From positions 1-20,849 of the forward strand of contig CAMWQS010000011.1 in NCBI GenBank assembly GCA_947176485.1: 20,849 nt of DNA, read 5' to 3'. Below, in pieces: positions 6,944 to 13,810 of this stretch. This DNA comes from an uncultured Clostridia bacterium. GTDB taxonomy: Bacteria; Bacillota; Clostridia; Christensenellales; Borkfalkiaceae. The notes below the pieces were generated by a model, which was given only the letters and a program-made list of their open reading frames with translations, had not been told where the DNA came from and searched no databases. Positions within the stretch are counted from its first letter, which is position 1, and each line of letters starts with the position of its first letter. The position numbers were made by a program, and so were the translations under genes.

Positions 6944-7147
6944 ATGAAGCCCGAAATTCATCCCGATTATCACGAAGTAACGGTTGTATGCGCTTGCGGA
7001 GCTACGTTCAAGACCGGTACTACTAAAAACGTTGATACCTTGAAGGTCGATATTTGCAATAAGTGTCACCCCTTCTTCACGGGTAAGCAGAAGTTAGTAG
7101 ACACCGGCGGTCGCGTAGAGAAGTTCAACAAGAAGTATAAACTTTAA
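6944..7147 (+). CDS. rpmE: 50S ribosomal protein L31, zinc-binding type A
   Basis: L31 bridges the two ribosomal subunits. The 67-residue protein starts MKPEIHPDYHEVTVVCACGA and has the zinc-binding set Cys16, Cys18, Cys38 and Cys41 (CxC...CNKCHPFFTG), which marks the C+ form that can also serve as a zinc store. A zinc-free type B paralog is not present here. GAGGT at 6933-6937 is the ribosome binding site. Transcription has its own promoter and a terminator directly after the stop. The position before DUF1385/prmC and prfA is a conserved Bacillota order. Confidence 0.97.
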   Translation: MKPEIHPDYHEVTVVCACGATFKTGTTKNVDTLKVDICNKCHPFFTGKQKLVDTGGRVEKFNKKYKL

Positions 7148-7152
7148 GTCAG

Positions 7153-7185
7153 AAAAGCTCCAAATACATAGTAATTGGAGCTTTT
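7153..7185 (+). terminator. Terminator of rpmE
   Basis: AAAAGCTCCAA (7153-7163) and TTGGAGCTTTT (7175-7185) form an 11-bp stem around an 11-nt loop, with the T-run extending to 7186. It starts 5 nt after the rpmE stop. Confidence 0.88.
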
Positions 7186-7193
7186 TATCTTAT

Positions 7194-7314
7194 TAAAACG
7201 CATATAAACTTCGTTATGCGGCGTCGTGCTGTGGCAACCCTCAGTCATTTACGCAAAGTAAACTCCTTCGGGTTTTCCTCGCACTCCTTGCCTAACTCGT
7301 TTCTCTGCGTTTTA
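7194..7314 (+). repeat. Copy A of a ~120-nt intergenic element with terminal inverted repeats
   Basis: The ends are TAAAACGCA (7194-7202) and TGCGTTTTA (7306-7314), a perfect 9-bp terminal inverted repeat. Inside are CGCATA/TATGCG (7199-7204 and 7215-7220), a small stem TTTAC-GCAAA-GTAAA (7248-7262) and the block CGCACTCCTTG (7280-7290). The same order and offsets occur in copy B at 9190-9313. The element fills the gap between the rpmE terminator and the DUF1385-prmC gene. It could be a MITE-like repeat or a structured RNA; no coding capacity is apparent. Confidence 0.7.
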
Positions 7315-7357
7315 GACGGCGGGACTAATCTCGTCCGTTCAAAATTGGTTTTAAAAA

Positions 7358-9187
7358 ATGTCCGAAAAGAAAGAAAAAAAGAAAAAAACTAAAAAGTGCG
7401 GAACCTACGTCGGCGGTCAGGCAGTGCTTGAAGGCGTTATGATGATGGGCAAAACCTGCATGGCAACCGCCGTTCGTGACCCGAACGGGGAAGTGCAGAT
7501 TGAAGCCAAGCGTTTAACGCGGAAAGACAGCACGAAAAAGGCTTGTAAAATTCCTTTCGTGCGCGGTATCGTCAATTTGGTGCTGTCCTTAGTAAACGGC
7601 GCGCAAACGCTTATGCGTTCGGCTGCGGTCTACGGCGAAGACGACGAGGAGGGCGGCAAAATTCAGAAATGGCTTGCCGAAAAGTTCAAGCTTAACGCCA
7701 TGGACGTCGTCTCGGCGATAGCCGTATTTATCGGCGTCTTGCTCGCGCTTGGTATATTTATCGTTTTGCCTAACTTTTTGGTATCGGTAATACCCGGCAT
7801 ACAGTATACGGTTTGGGAGTATATTCTCCGCGGCGTGTTCAAGCTGATAATTTTCCTTGCCTATCTTGGGCTTATCCTTCTTTTAAAAGATATCCGCCGC
7901 CTTTATATGTACCACGGCGCCGAGCATAAAACCATAAACGCATACGAACACGGCTTAGAGCTTACGCCCGAAAACGTAATGCAAAGCTCTCGCCTGCACG
8001 ACAGATGCGGCACCTCGTTTTTGTTCATAGTTTTAATAATCAATATCGTTATATTTTCGCTTGCGGGCTGGGGCTTCTATTCGATAATTCCCCCCGTAGA
8101 AAGCGGGGTTGCAAAGTTCTTTATTAACCTTGCAATAGAAATAGTTCTTCTGCCCATAATCGCGGGAGTTTCTTACGAGGTTTTAAAATTCCTTGCAAAG
8201 TTCGATAACAAGTTCGTTGCGGTTCTGAAAGCCCCCGGGCTTTTGCTGCAAAAGGGACTTACCACGCGTGAACCTACCGAGGACATGGTTGAAGTGGCTA
8301 TTGCCGCGTTTAAAAAGGTCTTAGAAATGGACGCAGACGAAACCGTGCCCGAAACCGTTTTCGTAACGGGCGGTATTCTTTCCAAAATGCTGGAAGAAAC
8401 CAAGAAGAAATTCAAAGAAAACGAAATCGACGAAAGCGACGCAGAGTGGATATATTCCATAGTTTTGGATATTCCCCGCAGCGAGCTTAAGCACGAGCGC
8501 ACCGTTAAGCCTTCGGAAAGCAAAGAGATTGCGGAAATTATAGAAAAGCGTTTAACGGGCAGACCCCTTTGGTACGTCATAGGCGACACCGACTTCTACG
8601 GCTGCAAAATTAAGGTTGACGAGCGTGCGCTTATTCCCCGCCCCGAAACCGAGCTTTTAGCCGACTGCGTCGTAAAGAGCGCGGAGGAAGGGGACAGAAT
8701 TTTGGATATGTGCACGGGCTCGGGCTGTGTGGCGATATCCGTTGCAAACGCGCTTAAAGGCAAAAACGTTGTCGTCAGCGCGGCTGACGTTTCGGACGCG
8801 GCGATTATGCTTGCGGAAGAAAACGCCAAATTAAACGACGTTATCGTTCACTTCACCGTAAGCGATTTATTCAAGAACGTGCGCGGGCGGTTCAACATTA
8901 TCGTCTGCAACCCGCCGTATATAAAGAGCAGTGAAATACCCACCCTTCAGAAGGAAGTACGCGAGTACGAGCCGAAGGTTGCGCTTGACGGCGGCGAGGA
9001 CGGGCTTGAATTTTACCGCCGTTTAGCCGTAGACGTAAGGCAGTACCTTGTAAAGGGCGGTATGCTGATAATGGAGTGCGGCGAAGGTCAAACGAACGAG
9101 ATTTTGCAGATTTTCCACAAGCGCGATTACGCAATTGTGCTTAAAGATTTAAGCGGTGTTGAGCGTTTTGTTAAGATAGTATTTTAG
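7358..9187 (+). CDS. prmC: Fusion of DUF1385 membrane domain and PrmC release-factor glutamine methyltransferase
   Basis: The 609-residue protein joins two families. Residues 15-305 are DUF1385: GGQAVLEGVMMMG (19-31), YHGAEHKTINAYEHG (185-199), RLHDRCGTSFLF (212-223) and four likely membrane spans (about 118-142, 155-177, 218-240, 253-273). Residues 340-609 are PrmC, which methylates the glutamine of the GGQ motif in release factors. They include a helical N-domain, LIPRPETELL (425-434), the S-adenosylmethionine loop DMCTGSGCVA (450-459) and the catalytic NPPY (518-521). In other Bacillota the two are neighbouring genes; here one frame continues without a stop. The prfA gene, encoding the substrate, follows. 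No Shine-Dalgarno is visible; the N-terminus is Lys-rich. Confidence 0.93.
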   Translation: MSEKKEKKKKTKKCGTYVGGQAVLEGVMMMGKTCMATAVRDPNGEVQIEAKRLTRKDSTKKACKIPFVRGIVNLVLSLVNGAQTLMRSAAVYGEDDEEGGKIQKWLAEKFKLNAMDVVSAIAVFIGVLLALGIFIVLPNFLVSVIPGIQYTVWEYILRGVFKLIIFLAYLGLILLLKDIRRLYMYHGAEHKTINAYEHGLELTPENVMQSSRLHDRCGTSFLFIVLIINIVIFSLAGWGFYSIIPPVESGVAKFFINLAIEIVLLPIIAGVSYEVLKFLAKFDNKFVAVLKAPGLLLQKGLTTREPTEDMVEVAIAAFKKVLEMDADETVPETVFVTGGILSKMLEETKKKFKENEIDESDAEWIYSIVLDIPRSELKHERTVKPSESKEIAEIIEKRLTGRPLWYVIGDTDFYGCKIKVDERALIPRPETELLADCVVKSAEEGDRILDMCTGSGCVAISVANALKGKNVVVSAADVSDAAIMLAEENAKLNDVIVHFTVSDLFKNVRGRFNIIVCNPPYIKSSEIPTLQKEVREYEPKVALDGGEDGLEFYRRLAVDVRQYLVKGGMLIMECGEGQTNEILQIFHKRDYAIVLKDLSGVERFVKIVF

Positions 9188-9189
9188 TT

Positions 9190-9313
9190 AAAACGGCGCA
9201 TATGCGGCGCAATACTGTGTTGTGCTTACGTTTTGTTTTGGTTGTGTACGCCTAAGTACACGCCCTGCAACAAAGCCGCGCACGCCTTGTCTTGCTTGCA
9301 TCTTCGCCGTTTT
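9190..9313 (+). repeat. Copy B of the ~120-nt intergenic element
   Basis: The ends are AAAACGGCG (9190-9198) and CGCCGTTTT (9305-9313), a perfect 9-bp inverted repeat. The inner stem GTGTAC-GCCTAA-GTACAC (9244-9261) lies at the same offset (54 nt) as the TTTAC/GTAAA stem of copy A. CGCACGCCTTG (9279-9289) matches CGCACTCCTTG of copy A at nearly the same offset, and CGCATATGCGGCG at the left end is also shared. Stem bases differ between copies in a way that keeps pairing. It starts 2 nt after the stop of the DUF1385-prmC gene and ends before prfA. The right end followed by a T-run could also aid termination. Confidence 0.7.
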
Positions 9314-9338
9314 TTATTTGCTTAATTAGGTAATATTT

Positions 9339-10415
9339 ATGAGTAAAATGATAGACAAACTTAAAGATATATACTCGCGGTACGAGGAGCTTTCCGAAAA
9401 GATGAGCGACCCCGCGGTAATTTCCGACACGGCGGAGTGGACCAAGATTGCAAAAGCGCAGGCGGAGATTGCGGAAACGGCACAGAAGTACGCCGAGTAC
9501 GCCGAGGTCGAAAAGCAGAAGGTGCAGGCAGAGGAGGCGGTAAAGACCGAAACCGACGCAGAAATGCGCGAGCTTTTGTACGCCGAGATAGAGGACTGCA
9601 AGGACAAGCTTGACGCACTCACCGAGGAGCTGAAAATTCTTCTTCTGCCCAAGGACAAGAACGACGACAGAAACTGCATAGTCGAAATTCGCGGCGGAGC
9701 GGGCGGCGAAGAAGCCGCGCTGTTTGCGTACGAGCTGTACAGAATGTATTTAAACTATTGCGAACGCCACCGCCTTAAAGTGGAGCTTGTGGATATAAAC
9801 GAAACCGAGCTGGGCGGCATAAAGGAAGTCGTTTTCAACGTTGCGGGCAAGGACGCCTATAAGCAGTTGAAGTTCGAAAGCGGCGTGCACCGCGTTCAGC
9901 GCGTGCCCGAAACAGAGTCGCAGGGGCGCGTGCATACCTCAACGGTTACGGTTGCAGTTCTTCCCGAGGCGGAGGACGTAGAAGTCGAAATTCGCGACGA
10001 GGATATCCGCGTGGACGTGTACCGTTCTTCTGGCGCGGGCGGGCAGAAGGTAAACAAGACCGAAACGGCGATAAGAATAACGCACTTCCCCACGGGGCTC
10101 GTGGTTACCTGCCAGGACGAGAGAAGTCAGCTTAAAAACAAGGACAAAGCCTTCAAGGTTTTGCGTTCGAGGCTGTACGACTATTACAACTCGCAAAACC
10201 AGTCGGCGTACGACGAGCACAGAAAGTCGCTCGTGGGCAGAGGGGACAGAAGCGAGCGTATCCGCACCTACAACTTCCCGCAGGGCAGAGTAACCGACCA
10301 CAGAATAGGCTTATCCGTTTACAATTTGACGGAGTTTATTATGGGCGACATCGGCGAAATGATTGAGGCGTTGGCGGTGGCTGAGCGCGAAGCCCAGTTA
10401 GCCGGCGAGGAATAA
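9339..10415 (+). CDS. prfA: Peptide chain release factor 1
   Basis: RF1 reads UAA and UAG stop codons and triggers peptide release. The 358-residue protein has the coiled N-terminal domain (1-100), the stop-codon-reading tripeptide region RVPETESQGRVHTS (PET at 190-192) and the peptidyl-hydrolysis motif SGAGGQ (GGQ at 234-236). The conserved tail RSERIRTYNFPQGRVTDHRIG (about 304-324) follows. The PxT tripeptide marks RF1 rather than RF2, which has SPF. Gln236 is the expected target of the PrmC domain encoded just upstream. A weak TTAGGT (9326-9331) may serve as ribosome binding site. I saw no terminator after the gene. Confidence 0.97.
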   Translation: MSKMIDKLKDIYSRYEELSEKMSDPAVISDTAEWTKIAKAQAEIAETAQKYAEYAEVEKQKVQAEEAVKTETDAEMRELLYAEIEDCKDKLDALTEELKILLLPKDKNDDRNCIVEIRGGAGGEEAALFAYELYRMYLNYCERHRLKVELVDINETELGGIKEVVFNVAGKDAYKQLKFESGVHRVQRVPETESQGRVHTSTVTVAVLPEAEDVEVEIRDEDIRVDVYRSSGAGGQKVNKTETAIRITHFPTGLVVTCQDERSQLKNKDKAFKVLRSRLYDYYNSQNQSAYDEHRKSLVGRGDRSERIRTYNFPQGRVTDHRIGLSVYNLTEFIMGDIGEMIEALAVAEREAQLAGEE

Positions 10416-10423
10416 ACCCAATA

Positions 10424-10452
10424 TTGACAATATTTAATTTTGGTAATATAAT
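10424..10452 (+). promoter_or_regulatory. Consensus promoter of the DtxR/MntR-type gene, predicted leaderless
   Basis: TTGACA (10424-10429) and TATAAT (10447-10452) are perfect boxes with a 17-bp spacer. Only AAATTT (six bases) separates the -10 box from the ATG at 10459, so the mRNA should start at about the A of the start codon. The layout is the same as at yfcE. Confidence 0.85.
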
Positions 10453-10458
10453 AAATTT

Positions 10459-10824
10459 ATGAAACACAATCAGTCTTCGGAAGATTATCTGGAATGTATT
10501 TTGCTTCTGTCGCGTGAAACTCAGCACGTGCACCGCGTTGACGTGGCGCGGAAAATAGGGGTATCCCAGCCCGCCGTTCAAAAGGCTATAAAAATTTTGG
10601 AAACGGGCGGCTACGTTGAGTTTGACGGTATGCACATTTACCTCACCCTTAAAGGGGAGGAGTATGCCGAAAAGGTTTACGAGCGGCACTGCATTATAAA
10701 ACAGTTTTTAATTTTGCACGGCGTGAACGCCGCCGACGCGGAAAACGACGCGTGCGAGATGGAGCACGTAATTTCCGAAACTACTTTCGATATGATGAAG
10801 TCAGCGGTTAAACGTTCCGTTTAA
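10459..10824 (+). CDS. Metal-dependent transcriptional regulator, DtxR/MntR family
   Basis: Such proteins bind Fe2+ or Mn2+ and then repress metal-uptake or other genes. The 121-residue product has a winged helix (about 8-70; VDVARKIGVSQPAVQKAIKI is the recognition region) and a dimerisation/metal domain (71-121) without a C-terminal SH3-like domain. Metal ligands by alignment with MntR are Asp9, Glu12, His77, Cys99, Glu102 and His103. MntR has Glu at the position of Cys99, whereas DtxR/IdeR have Cys, so the site is mixed and metal preference cannot be read off. It lies after prfA with its own promoter and no Shine-Dalgarno. No metal transporter gene is nearby. Its stop codon lies in the hairpin of the repeat at 10808-10869. 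Confidence 0.9.
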   Translation: MKHNQSSEDYLECILLLSRETQHVHRVDVARKIGVSQPAVQKAIKILETGGYVEFDGMHIYLTLKGEEYAEKVYERHCIIKQFLILHGVNAADAENDACEMEHVISETTFDMMKSAVKRSV

Positions 10825-10869
10825 TCACGTATCTTTATTGCTTTGGCGTAAGCTTGGCTTGCGACAAAT
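10808..10869 (+). repeat. Copy X of a short hairpin-headed intergenic repeat
   Basis: TTAAACG-TTC-CGTTTAA (10808-10824) forms a 7-bp hairpin that includes the stop codon of the DtxR/MntR-type gene. After it come GTATCTT (10829-10835), a second stem around GTAAGC/GCTTGC (10848-10862) and CGACAAAT (10862-10869). Copy Y at 12859-12912 has the same TTC loop, GTATCTT at the identical offset from the loop (14 nt) and CGACAAAT. Confidence 0.55.
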
Positions 10870-10887
10870 CAAGCTTTGAGGTCATAA

Positions 10888-12858
10888 GTGAAAAAAGCGA
10901 TAAAATCAAAATCTTTAATTCTTTTATTTTTAATTGCCGCCATAGTTTTAGTGGCGGCATTTTGCGGTGCGTTTGCGCCCAAAGCCGCATCCGCTAATAC
11001 CGTTGACGACAATTACCGTTTTAATAAAGTGAGCGTGGATATCACCGTCAATAAGGATAAGACTTTTAGGGTTACCGAAACTTTGACAGTTCGGTTTTTG
11101 GAAGACGATATAAACACGGGAATTATCCGCGATATCCAGCGCATAAGCAAGACCACGCGCATAGTGGACGGTAAAAAGAAGGACGGCGGAACTTATATAG
11201 CGGGGCTTTCGGACGTCAAGGCTAAGCTTGACGGCGGCTATTGCAAGGTAACCGAGAGTCTTTACAGTAACGACGAGTTTTACTCCATAAAGATGCAAAA
11301 GCCTTCGGAGCGTTTCGATGCGGGCGTACATACCTTCGTTTTGAGTTATATCTACGATATGCACGACGACAAGGTAAGCGGATTTGACGATTTTACGTTC
11401 GACGTTTTGGGCTACGCTATGAATTTAACGAGTGAGTTCGACGCAAAGATTACCTTCCCCGAGGGTACAGACCTTTCAAAGGTCAGCTACCGCACGAATA
11501 ATCAAAAGACGTGGACGCCCGACCAAGGCGAATACGCGGAAGTCGTGGATAACGTAATTTATATCCACGCAAACCCGCAAAAAGCAAACAAGGGCTACAC
11601 GGTGCAAGTGATTTTGCCAGACGGGTACTTCACCGCGCAGAAAACTTTTTACTGGTACTATATAATTTTCGCAGTAATTGCGTTTGCGTCGATAGTTGTC
11701 GTTGCGGTGATATTCTTAAAATGCGCAATACGCAAAAAGCCCGTAGAATCGGTTGAGTTCTACCCGCCCGAGGGTATGCCCGTTATGCGGTTTGCCTCGG
11801 TTTGGAAGTTGGGCGCAAAGCCTAAGCACGTTGCCGCGCTCATATTAAAGTGGGCGGGCATGGGCATATTAACGATAAAGGTGGAGGGCACGACGGACTG
11901 CCTGATAAAAGCCGTAGTCGATACCAAAGCCGAATACAAAGAGGGCACTAAGCTTTCACAAAGGCTTATAAAGCCCGCCAAGGAATGCTTCGATACCGAG
12001 GGAGAGGAGGCGTACTTCAATATTCTGTTTTCGGGTATCGGCGGCACTGACTTTACTTTCTCAACCTCGTATTTCAGACGGTACGCCGGTTACGAGCAAC
12101 AGAAAAGGCTTTACGATATTTCCAAGCTGTTAGTTACCGAGGGGGACACCGAGCCTGCGGTTGCGGTTAAAAACAATTCCAAGGCGAGGACGGCTGTGCT
12201 GTTCCTGTGCCTCGTGCCCACCGTAATGCTCGTAGCGTATCAAAGCGTATTGAACTCCGCGTTCTTGCCTTTGTTCTTCCTTATATTTATGGTGGTCGGC
12301 AACGTGCCCGTTCTGAATTTGGATATGATGAAGATAATCATACCCGTAATTTTCCCCATAGTTTTCTACGCGATGCCTTTCGGTATGTTCTATTCGTTGT
12401 TCGGGCTTACCGCTTACGACTATTGCGGGCTGTTCTATATCGCGCCGATAGTTTGGGCGTTGGGTGCGTTCGTTTTAAGGTTCTTTATGCCCGACGAAAG
12501 GACGCCCGGGGTCTTATCCGACTACGGCAGAATGCGCGGGTTTAAAAACTTTTTACTCAAAGCCGAGCTGCCGAGGATACAGGTTCTGTTTGACGACGAC
12601 CCGTTCTACTTTGCGGAAATTCTGCCCTATTGCTATATAATGGGCATAAGCGAAAAGGTGCAAAAAAGGTTTGAACCCCTCAATATCCGCGTACCCGACT
12701 ATATGGCGCAAGGCGTGAATCTGCACGTTATATGTTCAAGCATTTCCCACAGCAACAGCGCAGGTGCACCCCGTTCGTCCGGCGGCGGAGGCGGCGGTGG
12801 AGGACACGGCGGCTCTTCGGGAGGAGGCGGCGGAGGCGGCGGCTCCCGCGGGTGCTAA
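10888..12858 (+). CDS. DUF2207 family membrane protein with glycine-rich tail
   Basis: The role of DUF2207 proteins is not established. The 656-residue product has a signal peptide (about 1-36, SANTVDD after the hydrophobic core) and an extracytoplasmic beta-rich domain (40-250) with V-x-x-T-E-T-L-x-V-R-F and GIIRDI patterns. A membrane span lies at about 256-278, a cytoplasmic region at 280-430, and four more spans at about 434-454, 457-475, 482-503 and 512-531. A cytoplasmic region follows, then a Gly-rich end (632-652) finishing SRGC. Gly-rich ends are typical of the family. The GTG start is supported by GAGGT (10876-10880). The flanking gaps hold repeat copies X and Y. Confidence 0.9.
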   Translation: MKKAIKSKSLILLFLIAAIVLVAAFCGAFAPKAASANTVDDNYRFNKVSVDITVNKDKTFRVTETLTVRFLEDDINTGIIRDIQRISKTTRIVDGKKKDGGTYIAGLSDVKAKLDGGYCKVTESLYSNDEFYSIKMQKPSERFDAGVHTFVLSYIYDMHDDKVSGFDDFTFDVLGYAMNLTSEFDAKITFPEGTDLSKVSYRTNNQKTWTPDQGEYAEVVDNVIYIHANPQKANKGYTVQVILPDGYFTAQKTFYWYYIIFAVIAFASIVVVAVIFLKCAIRKKPVESVEFYPPEGMPVMRFASVWKLGAKPKHVAALILKWAGMGILTIKVEGTTDCLIKAVVDTKAEYKEGTKLSQRLIKPAKECFDTEGEEAYFNILFSGIGGTDFTFSTSYFRRYAGYEQQKRLYDISKLLVTEGDTEPAVAVKNNSKARTAVLFLCLVPTVMLVAYQSVLNSAFLPLFFLIFMVVGNVPVLNLDMMKIIIPVIFPIVFYAMPFGMFYSLFGLTAYDYCGLFYIAPIVWALGAFVLRFFMPDERTPGVLSDYGRMRGFKNFLLKAELPRIQVLFDDDPFYFAEILPYCYIMGISEKVQKRFEPLNIRVPDYMAQGVNLHVICSSISHSNSAGAPRSSGGGGGGGGHGGSSGGGGGGGGSRGC

Positions 12859-12912
12859 CAAGCGTTCCGCTTGACCAAGTATCTTAATCGCGTCGGTTCT
12901 TGAACGACAAAT
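12859..12912 (+). repeat. Copy Y of the short hairpin-headed repeat
   Basis: CAAGCG-TTC-CGCTTG (12859-12873) starts directly after the DUF2207 stop. GTATCTT (12879-12885), a stem GTCG/CGAC (12892-12895 and 12905-12908) and CGACAAAT (12905-12912) follow. The head stem differs from copy X (AAACG/CGTTT against AAGCG/CGCTT) by a compensating pair. Confidence 0.55.
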
Positions 12913-12930
12913 AACACATCAAACTAAAAT

Positions 12931-12958
12931 AAAGTGCGACGAGAAGTCGCACTTTTTT
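12931..12958 (+). terminator. Terminator after the DUF2207 gene
   Basis: AAAGTGCGAC (12931-12940) and GTCGCACTTT (12946-12955) form a 10-bp stem with loop GAGAA and a T-run to 12958. Confidence 0.9.
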
Positions 12959-12988
12959 ATTAAATTTGAAGCAAACTGTAAAAAACGC

Positions 12989-13019
12989 TTGCTCGTTACG
13001 CCGCGTAATGAATTACAAT
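12989..13019 (+). promoter_or_regulatory. MerR-type promoter with 19-bp spacer and operator dyad
   Basis: TTGCTC (12989-12994) and TACAAT (13014-13019) are 19 bp apart. The dyad CGTTACGC-C-GCGTAATG (12994-13010, 7 of 8 pairs matching) sits in the spacer. This is the layout MerR-family activators need: the over-long spacer makes the promoter weak until the bound regulator twists the DNA. It should drive the merR-ABC operon autogenously. Confidence 0.8.
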
Positions 13020-13036
13020 GTAGAAAAGGAGTGCTT

Positions 13037-13810
13037 ATGGATAAATACAGAGCGATACCCGAAGGGTTTATGACGGTAGGCGAGGTCGCCAAGAAAATGG
13101 GCGTAACCGTCCGTGCGTTGCAATACTACGACCGCGAGGGGCTGTTTAGTCCGTCTTGCGTAAGCGAGGGCGGGCGCAGGTTGTACAGCGACAAGGATAT
13201 AGTTTTGCTGCACCAGATACTTTCACTTAAATCTTTGGGTTTTTCCATTGACGAGATTAAAAACCGTTTGACGGCTGTCGACACACCCGAAAAAGCCCTT
13301 GCCGCGCTGACCGAACAGAGCAATGCTATTCAGTCGCAGATAAACGGGCTATCGAAATCCTTGCAAGAGATTGAGGCGTTGAAGGCGGAGGTCTTGCAGA
13401 TGCAGACCGTCGATTTTAAAAAGTACGCGGATATCATTATCAACCTGCAGATGGGCAACAAGTATTACGGGCTTATAAAGCACTTTGACGAAAATCTGCT
13501 TGATTACTGCCATAAAAAATTCGATAAGGAAACGGGCGTTGAGTTTATAAACAAGTTTAACGCGATTACCGAAAAAATCGAAAAATGTATCTCCGAGGGC
13601 GTTGCGCCCGACGGGGAGCGTGGGCAAGAAATCGCAAAGGAGTTTTGGCAGCTTATAACCGAGTTTACGGGCGGGGACACGAGTATGCTGCCGCAATTAA
13701 TGAATTTGGGGGACGCCCAAGCGGATAAGCGTTTAAACGCTTTTATCGGGCCGGCACTGGGCGCGTATTTCGCTAAATCGGGGGTGAACCCGTTCGAGGA
13801 TAAAAAATGA
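13037..13810 (+). CDS. MerR-family regulator with TipAS-like ligand domain
   Basis: MerR proteins activate promoters with long spacers on ligand binding. The 257-residue protein has a winged helix-turn-helix (about 12-50; MTVGEVAKKMGVTVRALQYY, then SEGGRRLYSDKD), a dimerisation coiled coil (88-122) and a helical C-terminal domain (130-257) resembling the TipAS drug-binding domain. I chose ATG 13037, preceded by AAAAGGA (13024-13030). A frame-open ATG at 12989 lies inside the -35 box and would place the promoter in coding sequence. The stop overlaps the ABC ATPase start (ATGA). Context suggests it senses a toxic compound and induces the adjacent exporter. Confidence 0.92.
   Translation: MDKYRAIPEGFMTVGEVAKKMGVTVRALQYYDREGLFSPSCVSEGGRRLYSDKDIVLLHQILSLKSLGFSIDEIKNRLTAVDTPEKALAALTEQSNAIQSQINGLSKSLQEIEALKAEVLQMQTVDFKKYADIIINLQMGNKYYGLIKHFDENLLDYCHKKFDKETGVEFINKFNAITEKIEKCISEGVAPDGERGQEIAKEFWQLITEFTGGDTSMLPQLMNLGDAQADKRLNAFIGPALGAYFAKSGVNPFEDKK

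Noticed and set aside
12781..12846. GGC/GGA-rich tandem tract at the end of the DUF2207 gene as an independent repeat element
   Set aside because: It encodes the Gly-rich tail that is usual for DUF2207 proteins and stays in frame.
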